NCBI GenBank assembly: GCA_944386395.1
Contig: CALXAZ010000117.1
Location: 1 to 6,464, forward strand
DNA from: an uncultured Clostridia bacterium
GTDB lineage: Bacteria; Bacillota; Clostridia; Oscillospirales; JAAYOS01
DNA: 6,464 nt
Direction: 5' to 3'
This document shows, in pieces, positions 1 through 5,490 of this stretch. A program made the position numbers and the translations under genes. The notes below the pieces were generated by a model that was not told where the DNA came from, searched no databases, and saw only the letters and a list, made by a program, of their open reading frames with translations. Position 1 is the stretch's first letter. Every line of letters begins with the position of its first letter.

Positions 1-2
1 AG

Positions 3-794
3 GACGCGCAGAGGATGATAGATGCGTGGAAAAAGAGTGGCAAGCTCTTTACCATAGGATATCAGAACAGGTACCGTCCCGACAGCCAGACACTCAAGAG
101 GCTCTGTGAGGAGGGCGAGATCGGGGATATCTACTATGCCCAGGCTCACGCGCTCAGGCGGCGCGGAGTGCCGACATGGGGCGTGTTTACCGACAAATCG
201 AAGCAGGGCGGCGGACCGCTTATAGATATAGGGACGCATTCGCTCGACCTGACGCTTTGGTTTATGGATAATTACGAGCCAAAGACGGTGACCGGTGTGA
301 CCTTTAACAAGCTCGGCACCACTCTCCCGCCGGAGAAGCAGGGAGGACCGATGGGTCCCTGGGACCCGGCGACCTACGAGGTCGAGGATGCCGCGTTTGC
401 CTTTGTTACGATGAAGGACGGCTCGCTTATAACTATAGATGCGACATGGGTCCTAAACCACACCGAGGAGCGCTGCGCGGCAGCCTATCTGTGCGGAACG
501 GTAGCCGGGGCAGAGCTGACAGGCGTCGGCGGAGAGAACAATAATAAGCTTTACCTCAATAAGATAATGGGCAACAAGCAGGTAAAGATGGAGGTAAATA
601 CTGCCGCAGGCGGGGTCGACCTCTTCCCGGGCAAGAATGTCCAGCCGTACGATGTCGAATGCAAGGTGTGGCTTGACGCGATAGAGGGCAAGGGCGAGCT
701 TGTGGTAAAGCCGGAGCAGGCGTTTGTAGTAACGAAGATACTCGACGCTGTGTATGAGTCTGCGAGGACTGGCAAGCAGGTCGTATTCGACTGA
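3..794 (+). CDS. Gfo/Idh/MocA-family oxidoreductase, C-terminal part (5' end outside window)
   Basis: This is an NAD(P)-dependent dehydrogenase of the Gfo/Idh/MocA family, whose members oxidise or reduce sugars, inositols and related polyols in the cytoplasm. About 263 residues are visible. The frame is open back to the window edge (D-A-Q-R precede the first ATG at 15), so that ATG is internal, and the N-terminal Rossmann GxGxxG segment and the EKP lysine motif lie outside. Visible family marks are the GYQNRYRP segment soon after the Rossmann half, then GGGPLIDIGTHSLD (encoded around 210-251). In the latter the Asp and His of the D-x-G-x-H-x-x-D motif are the usual substrate-binding and catalytic residues. 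The rest is the alpha/beta substrate and oligomerisation domain, ending in ARTGKQVVFD. The substrate cannot be told from sequence. The gene ends at a strong terminator, so it is the last gene of its transcript. The family call is firm. Confidence 0.9.
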   Translation, partial: DAQRMIDAWKKSGKLFTIGYQNRYRPDSQTLKRLCEEGEIGDIYYAQAHALRRRGVPTWGVFTDKSKQGGGPLIDIGTHSLDLTLWFMDNYEPKTVTGVTFNKLGTTLPPEKQGGPMGPWDPATYEVEDAAFAFVTMKDGSLITIDATWVLNHTEERCAAAYLCGTVAGAELTGVGGENNNKLYLNKIMGNKQVKMEVNTAAGGVDLFPGKNVQPYDVECKVWLDAIEGKGELVVKPEQAFVVTKILDAVYESARTGKQVVFD

Positions 795-846
795 GATAAA
801 AGCCTTAATGATTTAGAAATTTCCTATTAGTTTGTTTTTTCCTTTG

Positions 847-895
847 CCAAATGGGGCGGACATATGTCCGCCCCATTTGGTTTAAGTATTTTTAT
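847..895 (+). terminator. Intrinsic terminator after the oxidoreductase gene
   Basis: Bases 847-880 form a perfect 34-bp palindrome (two 17-base arms centred on CATATG), about 50 bases after the stop codon. It is followed on the plus strand by a T-rich tail (TTTAAGTATTTTTATTATT). On the minus strand the hairpin is followed by an A-rich run, so it should stop plus-strand transcripts and not the convergent MarR-gene transcripts. Confidence 0.85.
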
Positions 896-910
896 TATTA
901 TAGGGTATAG

Positions 911-1678
911 CTATTTGTGTTTGCGACCCGGGCAGCGTCTGCCGTGCTCCGAGTGCCTGCCGCAGGAGTGCTCCGCACGCTCGTCGCATGAGCGACCCGC
1001 GTGCCTGCCGCAGGAGTGCTCCGCGCGCTCGTCGCATGAGCGACCCGCGTGCCTGCCGCAGGAGTGCTCCGCGCGTTCGTCGCATGAGCGACCCGCGTGC
1101 TTGCCGCAGGAGTGCTCCGTGCGCTCGTCGCATGAGCGACCCGCGTGCTTACCGCAGCCTCGCCGCTCTTTTCCGCATGGCGCGTCCTCGCTCTCCCACT
1201 GGTCGAGCAGCTTGCCCAACAGTTCGGAGAGCTGCTGTATCTCATCATGGCTCAGGCATGAGAAGGCAGAACGCCCTGAGCAACGCATCTCTACGCCATG
1301 CCTCTTTGCGACCTCCTCGCCGCTTTTGGTGAGGCTGATATTTATGTTGCGCCTGTCGCTATCATCGCGCTGGCGTGTGATAAGACCGCTGGCTTCCGCC
1401 TTCATAAGCAGCTCGCTAAGGCTTGCCGAGCGCATCGAGCAATGGTCAAGCAGCTCACGTTGCGTCATGCTGCCGTTTTTGAGCAGGACGGAGAGTATGA
1501 GATTCCTTCCGCGCCCGCTGCCCCTCCTGTGCTGGAGAAGATGGGCACACTCCTGAAATTTCTGCATCAGCTCTTCGAGCGCCGCGTCTTCTGTGTTGCT
1601 GCCGGAAGAGGAAAGCTCTGTTTCCGGCTCCTCGGGGCTGTGTTCGTTGTTTTCAAAGTTATCAAAAAATTCTCTCAT
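911..1678 (-). CDS. MarR-family transcriptional regulator with C-terminal Cys/His-rich 16-residue repeats
   Basis: This is a cytoplasmic DNA-binding regulator of 255 residues. An acidic leader (about 1-40) is followed by a winged helix-turn-helix (about 55-125). There MTQRELLDHCSMRSASLSELL is the helix-turn-helix and DDSDRRNINISLT is the wing with the usual MarR D-x-R-D/N-x-R character. A helix at 143-162 completes the usual fold. The protein does not end there: residues 175-238 are four copies of C-G-[KR]-H-A-G-R-S-C-D-E-R-[AT]-E-H-S, and 239-255 is a degenerate fifth. Each copy has Cys 1, His 4, Cys 9 and His 15, which suggests metal or thiol chemistry, though this is inference. ATG 1678 is preferred because AAAGG lies 6 bases upstream. 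Extending the frame to 1792 would run translation through the promoter. The gene stands alone, with a terminator and its own promoter separating it from the AraC-family gene. MarR proteins usually repress their own and adjacent genes; the target here is unknown. Confidence 0.9.
   Translation of the reverse strand: MREFFDNFENNEHSPEEPETELSSSGSNTEDAALEELMQKFQECAHLLQHRRGSGRGRNLILSVLLKNGSMTQRELLDHCSMRSASLSELLMKAEASGLITRQRDDSDRRNINISLTKSGEEVAKRHGVEMRCSGRSAFSCLSHDEIQQLSELLGKLLDQWESEDAPCGKERRGCGKHAGRSCDERTEHSCGKHAGRSCDERAEHSCGRHAGRSCDERAEHSCGRHAGRSCDERAEHSCGRHSEHGRRCPGRKHK
953..1156. repeat. 48-bp tandem repeat array inside the MarR gene (4 full copies plus a partial one)
   Basis: Units start at 953, 1001, 1049 and 1097, with a partial copy from 1145 to about 1156. 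A degraded fragment resembling part of a unit also lies at about 930-952. The four full units differ at only a few bases. Because 48 is divisible by three, gain or loss of a unit keeps the reading frame and adds or removes 16 amino acids. Each unit holds two small inverted repeats, CTGC-C-GCAG and GTCGC-ATGA-GCGAC. There are no unique spacers, so this is not a CRISPR array. Confidence 0.95.
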
Positions 1679-1684
1679 AATTTT

Positions 1685-1690
1685 CCTTTC
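1685..1690 (-). promoter_or_regulatory. Ribosome binding site deciding the MarR start
   Basis: On the minus strand GAAAGG ends 6 bases before ATG 1678. It supports this start over the in-frame ATG at 1792, which lies upstream of the promoter. Confidence 0.7.
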
Positions 1691-1700
1691 AAAATATCTG

Positions 1701-1727
1701 TTGCAATAATCATAAGGTACCTTGCAA
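1701..1727. promoter_or_regulatory. Candidate operator of the MarR gene: two TTGCAA sites and an AAGGTACCTT palindrome
   Basis: TTGCAA, itself a palindrome, occurs at 1701-1706 and again at 1722-1727, exactly 21 bp apart or about two helical turns. The 10-bp palindrome AAGGTACCTT (1714-1723) lies between them and overlaps the second. The predicted transcription start (about 1726) falls inside the second TTGCAA. Symmetric elements at this position fit autorepression by the MarR protein, but the assignment to a regulator is inferred. Confidence 0.45.
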
Positions 1728-1732
1728 ATTTG

Positions 1733-1761
1733 ATTATAGCATTTTACCGCGGAGTTGTCAA
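1733..1761 (-). promoter_or_regulatory. Consensus sigma-A promoter of the MarR gene
   Basis: The minus strand reads TTGACA (1756-1761), a 17-bp spacer, then TATAAT (1733-1738), preceded by TGC, an extended -10. Both hexamers match the consensus perfectly. Predicted start is near 1726, leaving a leader of roughly 48 bases before ATG 1678. So strong a promoter in front of a regulator gene suggests that repression sets its output. Confidence 0.9.
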
Positions 1762-1766
1762 CAGGG

Positions 1767-1809
1767 AAAATAAAACCGGCAGTGGATAGCACAAAGGCTC
1801 TGCTGCCGG
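1767..1809 (-). terminator. Intrinsic terminator after the AraC-family gene
   Basis: The minus strand carries CCGGCAG (1803-1809) and CTGCCGG (1776-1782) with a 20-base loop, followed directly by TTTTATTTT. It lies 16 bases after the AraC stop codon and separates that transcript from the MarR promoter. The stem is short but GC-rich and the T-tract is well placed. Confidence 0.65.
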
Positions 1810-1824
1810 AAGCTATGTATGCTG

Positions 1825-2682
1825 TTAAGAATTGAGAATGATATCACTGCGGTCGGCATCTCTTGAGCGGAAGGAACCGGGAGAAATGCCGTATTTGTTG
1901 CGAAAAACGCGATGAAAGGTTTTGGTGCTCGAAAAGCCGGAGCTTTCGGATACATCGATTATAGGCATGTCGGAATTTATAAGCAGCCATTCGGCTTTTT
2001 TGAGGCGGAGGTTGAGAAGATACTGGTGAAAGCTGGCTCCCGTATGTTTTTTAAACATTGTTGACAGATATGACTCATTAAAGCCGAGCGCATCTGCACA
2101 GCTCTTGAGCGACATATCACTGAGATAGTGCTGGGAGAGATACTCAAGTATCTGCTTGAGAATGCCGTTGCGGGTGCTGAGAGACCTTTCAGAGTCCTCC
2201 TTTGGTATGTCGCGTATGGCGGACACTGCCATGCGGAGGAGCTGTGCTGTTATCGCCTCTCGCCAGCCTGGTTCACGCGAAAAGTATTCGCTGTATATCT
2301 TGGAAAGACAGCTTTTTATCAGCTCTCTCGATCCTGCCGACCACTCAGAGCTGTGCCTTTTTATTTTTGAAAAGCAGTCGCGGTACTCGCTGAAAGTTCC
2401 CTGAAGAAAGAAAAAGGATGGGTTAAAGAGTATGGCAAGCCGCCGTGCATCGCTTTCGGAGGGGAACAGGCAATGGTTTTCGCCGGCGCCGATTACTATG
2501 ATGTCCGACTCGTTTAGATAATACGGACGGTCTGCAACGCCAATGGTGGTAAGCTTGTCAAGCCCATAGAGTATTTCCACCTCATCGTGCCAGTTGTAGA
2601 GGAAGGACTGCGCGCCGTTCATCACTCCCAGCTTAAATGGGAAAGAAGCGTCAGGTATGTTCGGCTCAAAGATAGAGTCCAT
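1825..2682 (-). CDS. AraC-family transcriptional regulator with N-terminal cupin-like sensor domain
   Basis: This is a 285-residue cytoplasmic regulator of the usual two-domain AraC/XylS length. The N-terminal half has the cupin-type signature W-H-D-E-V-E-I-L-Y-G (31-40) and later I-I-V-I-G-A-G-E-N-H (61-70), as in sugar-sensing family members. The C-terminal domain holds both helix-turn-helix units: SLKSCADALGFNESYLSTMF (191-210), then a second at about 241-263 running into the family signature S-S-T-K-T-F-H-R-V-F with Y-G-I-S-P-G-S-F-R (264-272). The start at 2682 is supported by AAAGGAGG (2690-2697) at 7-base spacing. The gene is flanked by its own extended -10 promoter and a terminator, so it is probably monocistronic. 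The effector and target are not evident. The only possible carbohydrate gene in view is the truncated dehydrogenase about 1 kb away, so a link is speculative. Confidence 0.93.
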   Translation of the reverse strand: MDSIFEPNIPDASFPFKLGVMNGAQSFLYNWHDEVEILYGLDKLTTIGVADRPYYLNESDIIVIGAGENHCLFPSESDARRLAILFNPSFFFLQGTFSEYRDCFSKIKRHSSEWSAGSRELIKSCLSKIYSEYFSREPGWREAITAQLLRMAVSAIRDIPKEDSERSLSTRNGILKQILEYLSQHYLSDMSLKSCADALGFNESYLSTMFKKHTGASFHQYLLNLRLKKAEWLLINSDMPIIDVSESSGFSSTKTFHRVFRNKYGISPGSFRSRDADRSDIILNS

Positions 2683-2689
2683 AGAGTTT

Positions 2690-2697
2690 CCTCCTTT
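2690..2697 (-). promoter_or_regulatory. Ribosome binding site of the AraC-family gene
   Basis: AAAGGAGG on the minus strand, 7 bases upstream of ATG 2682, is a near-perfect Shine-Dalgarno sequence and fixes the start. Confidence 0.85.
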
Positions 2698-2735
2698 GCA
2701 GAATCGGTAGATGATTTATATGGCATTTTGAGATT

Positions 2736-2744
2736 ATTATAGCA
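2736..2744 (-). promoter_or_regulatory. Extended -10 promoter of the AraC-family gene
   Basis: The minus strand reads TGCTATAAT, a perfect extended -10, identical to that of the MarR gene. No good -35 hexamer stands 16-18 bp upstream, where the sequence is T-rich. The predicted start near 2729 gives a leader of about 47 bases. This promoter lies between the pentapeptide-gene stop and the AraC start. Confidence 0.55.
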
Positions 2745-2789
2745 TATTAGAGCAAAAGATAAAAGAGAAAAGCAAAAAATATGAGATAT

Positions 2790-3437
2790 TTACTCGGAGA
2801 TTTTTACACCGGCGAGCCTTATAAGCTCAGATGCCTGCCATCTGCTCACCGTGGCACCGCGAAGCTCTGAAAGCTCAGAGGATACAGATATGCCGTCAAT
2901 CGAGCACAAGGAAAAGTCGATGCCGCGCAGGGAAGTCTTAAAAAAGTTTGCAGAGGAAAAGTTGCAGCTTTTTGGGGAAAAGTCCTGCTGTGAGCTTTCT
3001 GACAGGCTTACCCGTGAAAAGTCGCAGCCTTCTGCGGAGACGGAAGAGAGCTTTGCCCGGTTGAGAACTGCATATTGCATCCCACAGCCCAGCAGTGAGA
3101 CGTTTTTCAGCGTGCTGCCGGTAAATTGCGCGCCTGTGAGGCGGCAATCTGAAAACCTGCACCTGGAAAAGTAGCAGTCGCTGAAATCGCAGTTTGACAG
3201 GTCGCATCCTGAAAAGAGCACGTCTGCAAAGGCTGAGCGGGAAAAATCCGACTTTGAAAGATGGCAGTTTTCAAATATCATACGGAAAAATTCGAGCCCG
3301 GAGAGATCACAGCTTCCGTCTGAGGAGAGCTTTATCCCAGAAATGTCGTCGCCGGACGAGCGGCATGCGGCAGCGAGGGCTGTAGCATCGCTGCAGAGCT
3401 CGGCAGCGATGGGTAGTGACGGTTCAGTTATTTTCAT
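2790..3437 (-). CDS. Pentapeptide-repeat protein, cysteine-rich
   Basis: This 215-residue protein has a core (about 42-185) of tandem five-residue repeats with Phe or Leu at the centre, such as CDLSN CDFSD CYFSR CRFSD (78-97). That pattern folds as a right-handed quadrilateral beta-helix of 20 residues per turn. The C-terminus (LRGATVSRWQASELIRLAGV, 192-211) is a capping or dimerisation segment of the kind seen after the helix in this family. Cys 58, 78, 98, 118, 138, 158 and 178 are spaced exactly 20 apart. ATG 3437 is chosen because AAGGAGG (3444-3450) lies 6 bases upstream; the frame stays open to 3962, but that stretch is antisense to the M23 gene. Some family members, the Qnr and MfpA types, mimic DNA and protect gyrase, while most have no known role. 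Nothing here shows which applies. No signal peptide or membrane segment is seen. Confidence 0.85.
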   Translation of the reverse strand: MKITEPSLPIAAELCSDATALAAACRSSGDDISGIKLSSDGSCDLSGLEFFRMIFENCHLSKSDFSRSAFADVLFSGCDLSNCDFSDCYFSRCRFSDCRLTGAQFTGSTLKNVSLLGCGMQYAVLNRAKLSSVSAEGCDFSRVSLSESSQQDFSPKSCNFSSANFFKTSLRGIDFSLCSIDGISVSSELSELRGATVSRWQASELIRLAGVKISE

Positions 3438-3443
3438 AAAAGA

Positions 3444-3450
3444 CCTCCTT
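3444..3450 (-). promoter_or_regulatory. Ribosome binding site deciding the pentapeptide-protein start
   Basis: AAGGAGG on the minus strand ends 6 bases before ATG 3437, giving a strong choice over the upstream in-frame ATG at 3962. Confidence 0.85.
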
Positions 3451-3500
3451 AAACAGTGTCGCGCGGCGGAGCGCAGCATATTATGGTGTGGGGTGAGAGG

Positions 3501-4109
3501 ATGGTTTACAGATATCCGATGGACGGATACCGGCTTGGTGCCGGATACGGGAAAAAGGGTTCGCTTTGGGCAATAGGATGGCACACAGGTCAGGACTTTT
3601 TCAGTGACGATCTGCGCGTATACCCTGTTACGAGTGGAAAGGTGGAGAAGATAACCACCACTGGCAGCTATGGAAACTGTATAAGGGTGCGGCATGACGA
3701 TGGATATATGTCGCTCTATGCGCATCTGGCAGAGCTGCGGGTTGAATATGGGCAGCGTGTCGATACCGGGATGGTGATAGGCATTGCCGGCTCCACTGGA
3801 AACAGCACTGCGGTGCATCTTCATCTTGAGATACACGATGGAGCATACCGCTACCCGGCTGAGATAGATCCAATAAAATTTCTTGATGAAAGGATAGCGG
3901 AAAACGATATGACAAGGGAAGAGGTACTCAAGCTGATAGAGCAGAGCGTTATGGTATATCACACGCCGGAGGAAATTCCGGAGTGGGGGAGAGCCACAGT
4001 GGATAAGCTAATGGAAAAGGGTTATCTTCGGGGCGGAGCCGAGGGGATAGATATCACCTACGATATGCTGCGCCTGCTTGTTATAAACGACCGGGCAGGT
4101 CTGTACTAA
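3501..4109 (+). CDS. M23 (LytM/lysostaphin-type) peptidase, endolysin-like, with C-terminal phage-lysin-type domain
   Basis: This is a zinc metallopeptidase expected to cut peptide cross-bridges in peptidoglycan. In the 202-residue form, zinc ligands H28 and D32 (H-T-G-Q-D), catalytic H75 (Y-A-H-L) and H106/H108 (H-L-H) give the complete M23 set. An MTREEVLKLIEQ helix follows, then YHTPEEIPEWGR...DITYDMLRLLVINDRAGLY (153-202). I recall this tail at the ends of endolysins and lysin-like proteins of Clostridia phages, probably helping in wall binding; that is from memory, not a search. There is no signal peptide or membrane segment, as in holin-dependent endolysins. ATG 3501 is chosen because family-like sequence starts at once (Y-R-Y-P-M-D) and GGGGTGA lies just upstream. 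ATG 3483 or GTG 3456 remain possible. The gene diverges from the pentapeptide gene, with no convincing promoter between them and no holin, tail or portal gene nearby. Confidence 0.85.
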   Translation: MVYRYPMDGYRLGAGYGKKGSLWAIGWHTGQDFFSDDLRVYPVTSGKVEKITTTGSYGNCIRVRHDDGYMSLYAHLAELRVEYGQRVDTGMVIGIAGSTGNSTAVHLHLEIHDGAYRYPAEIDPIKFLDERIAENDMTREEVLKLIEQSVMVYHTPEEIPEWGRATVDKLMEKGYLRGGAEGIDITYDMLRLLVINDRAGLY

Positions 4110-4140
4110 CAGGACCTGACCTCCGCAGAATATGCTTAAG

Positions 4141-4180
4141 AAGCAACAAGCGGCTTGTGAATGCAAGCCGCTTGTTGCTT
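4141..4180. terminator. Large hairpin between convergent genes (probable two-way transcription barrier)
   Basis: Arms 4141-4157 and 4164-4180 pair perfectly over 17 bp around the loop TGAATG. A further CTTA/TAAG pairing is possible with a small bulge. It sits 31 bases after the M23 stop and about 130 bases beyond the flavoprotein stop on the opposite strand. Neither side has a clear T-tract (TAAGAAAAG on plus, CTTAAGCAT on minus), so it is not a textbook intrinsic terminator. RNA 3'-end protection or an attenuated two-way terminator is plausible. The rest of the gap (4181-4307) holds only AT-rich sequence with no convincing gene. Confidence 0.5.
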
Positions 4181-4307
4181 TAAGAAAAGATGCCCGTGAA
4201 AAATTTTAACTTTGTAGCTTGTGAGCCTGTAAACCTGTGTCAATACCGGAAAAAAGGGGTACATATAAAATGTCTGGAAAGGTAAGTGTGGAAGTATTGA
4301 AAACTGG

Positions 4308-4913
4308 CTATTTTTCAATTTGCATTGTTTCCATCTGTTCCTTCGTAATTCCGTTTCTTTTGCCATAATTTGTCCAATAAGTGGTAGATGCTTTTACAAA
4401 CATTTTTGGAGAAATGGGCATAGTAGTTTGAAGTGTACAATATCTTGATAGGGAAATAGAATCTGCAAACTTTTTAATTTTCCTTACAACAAGCAGCTTA
4501 AACGGAGTATCCAATATGGCTTCCCCGCTGCCTATCTTTAAAACGGAACCAAAACGGTAACCGTTTTGCTTACAAAACAGCTTCATCATACTGACTGCCA
4601 CATCGTTTTGCTTATATTCCAAAAAACCACAGTTAATTAATATCGATACAACCGGTTTGTTTTCGGGGGGATTTTGTTCGAGAGTTTTTAGAAAATTTAA
4701 TAGGGTAACAGGGATACCATCCGCATATAGAGGAAAAACAAACAGCATATCGGTAAAGTTTCCCAGTTTACCGCAAAGCTCATAATGGTTTGTTTTTGAG
4801 ATATTGAAATACTCTGTGTTACATTTGCAATTGTCAGAGAAAATGCCCGCATAACGTTTTGAATTGGATTTTGGAGCTCGAGGACTACCATTTAAGATAA
4901 TGATGCTTCCCAC
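4308..4913 (-). CDS. Flavodoxin-fold NAD(P)H/FMN-dependent oxidoreductase, second gene of a two-gene operon
   Basis: This is a 201-residue protein of the NADPH-dependent FMN reductase/flavodoxin-like superfamily. The N-terminus IIILNGSPRAPKSNSKR (4-20) is the strand plus G-S-P-R loop that holds the FMN phosphate. A second flavin-contact segment is FVFPLYADGIPVTLLNFLKTLE (58-79), and SILINCGFLEYKQN (90-103) fits the next strand and loop of the fold. The reaction is probably hydride transfer from NAD(P)H through FMN; the natural acceptor is unknown. It starts at GTG 4913, with GAGG (4921-4924) 7 bases upstream and inside the end of the preceding gene. The two genes overlap by 22 bases in different frames, which suggests translational coupling. 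Base composition is clearly more AT-rich than the genes to the left and than tadA, a possible sign of transfer. No signal peptide is seen. Confidence 0.82.
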   Translation of the reverse strand: MGSIIILNGSPRAPKSNSKRYAGIFSDNCKCNTEYFNISKTNHYELCGKLGNFTDMLFVFPLYADGIPVTLLNFLKTLEQNPPENKPVVSILINCGFLEYKQNDVAVSMMKLFCKQNGYRFGSVLKIGSGEAILDTPFKLLVVRKIKKFADSISLSRYCTLQTTMPISPKMFVKASTTYWTNYGKRNGITKEQMETMQIEK

Positions 4914-5419
4914 TTTTCAACCTCACTTGCTACGGTTTCTTCTAATTGTAATTCAGTAGTAAAGATAATCTGGTAACTCTCAAAGTTCATATTGTGAGCG
5001 TTTCTGGCGACAAGCTTTCTGAATATTTCCTTTTCCTCATCACTTATTTCGCCATAGGCAATTATTGTTGCATTTTTGGGAGCTACTTCACGTTGAACAT
5101 GATGTGTTTCTCCTGCCACAAGCCGTATAAAAGCTTGCTGAACAGGAATAGCGCGTTCCAACATGGTTTTCATTATAGTATCGTATCCGCCATATTTTAT
5201 ACGGCTGATATAAAGCAATTTGTCGCTCTTTGCAATATCTGGATATATCTTTACTGCGTCATCGCGGATTACACATTTCCCGGGAGTTTTTGTCCAGCAT
5301 CCATAACAGCCGATGCAGTTTGCTATTTTTAATGATGACAAGTTAATAAATTTAATATCATCGCTTTTGATATTGATATTTAAAGGTCTGTCGCTTAATA
5401 TCAGTTTCGTTTTAAACAC
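4892..5419 (-). CDS. Flavodoxin-like iron-sulfur flavoprotein-type protein, first gene of a two-gene operon
   Basis: This 175-residue protein contains CIGCYGCWTKTPGKC followed by VIRDD (35-54). That C-x2-C-x2-C-x7-C arrangement resembles the compact cluster motif of iron-sulfur flavoproteins in the FMN-reductase superfamily. S-R-I-K-Y-G-G-Y-D (72-80) and the following M-L-E-R-A-I-P segment match the flavin-side loops of that group. The N-terminus (LILSDRPLNINIKSDD) is short and lacks the usual G-S-x-R phosphate loop, which the next gene's product does have. A heteromeric electron-transfer partnership is therefore a reasonable inference. GTG 5419 has GGAG (5425-5428) 5 bases upstream; the adjacent GTG 5422 leaves only 2 bases and is less likely. 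The tRNA terminator lies directly upstream, so the pair needs its own promoter, and I found no convincing one in 5423-5490. Whether the four Cys bind a 4Fe-4S cluster here is untested. Confidence 0.8.
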   Translation of the reverse strand: MFKTKLILSDRPLNINIKSDDIKFINLSSLKIANCIGCYGCWTKTPGKCVIRDDAVKIYPDIAKSDKLLYISRIKYGGYDTIMKTMLERAIPVQQAFIRLVAGETHHVQREVAPKNATIIAYGEISDEEKEIFRKLVARNAHNMNFESYQIIFTTELQLEETVASEVEKWEASLS

Positions 5420-5490
5420 CACCGCTCCGTTTTTGGTTTACGTTTTTTAAAGTATTTGATTTTAAGACAGCTCTTATTCATTAAATTCCA

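Noticed and set aside
953..1156. Possible CRISPR array
   Set aside because: Units are contiguous with no unique spacers and encode in-frame protein repeats.
864..1556. Long open frames on both strands over the MarR gene, including Arg/Pro- or Ser-rich repeat proteins
   Set aside because: The 48-bp unit is stop-free in several frames, so the array opens shadow frames. Only the MarR frame joins a recognisable domain, a ribosome binding site and a promoter.
1679..1792. 38-residue N-terminal extension of the MarR protein
   Set aside because: It would be translated from DNA upstream of and across the consensus promoter. ATG 1678 has its own ribosome binding site downstream of the predicted start of transcription.
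2745..2792. Terminator for the pentapeptide-repeat gene
   Set aside because: The minus strand after the stop is T-rich, but the only stem (AAATAT/ATATTT) is six A-T pairs and too weak to call.
3438..3500. Divergent promoters between the pentapeptide and M23 genes
   Set aside because: CATATTAT/ATAATATG could serve as a -10 on either strand, but no -35 stands at a usable distance, so no promoter was annotated.
3438..3962. Long N-terminal extension of the pentapeptide-repeat protein
   Set aside because: It is antisense to the M23 peptidase gene, has no family features, and the AAGGAGG at 3444-3450 fixes the start at 3437.
4269..4367. Small plus-strand frame of 32 codons with a purine-rich stretch upstream and a hydrophobic C-terminus
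   Set aside because: It runs antisense into the end of the flavoprotein gene, the supposed ribosome site is a weak AAAAGGGG, and no partner or toxin-antitoxin context supports it.
4994..5332. Plus-strand open frame of 112 codons with hydrophobic, Cys-rich translation
   Set aside because: It is fully antisense to the first flavoprotein gene, has no ribosome binding site and no recognisable family.
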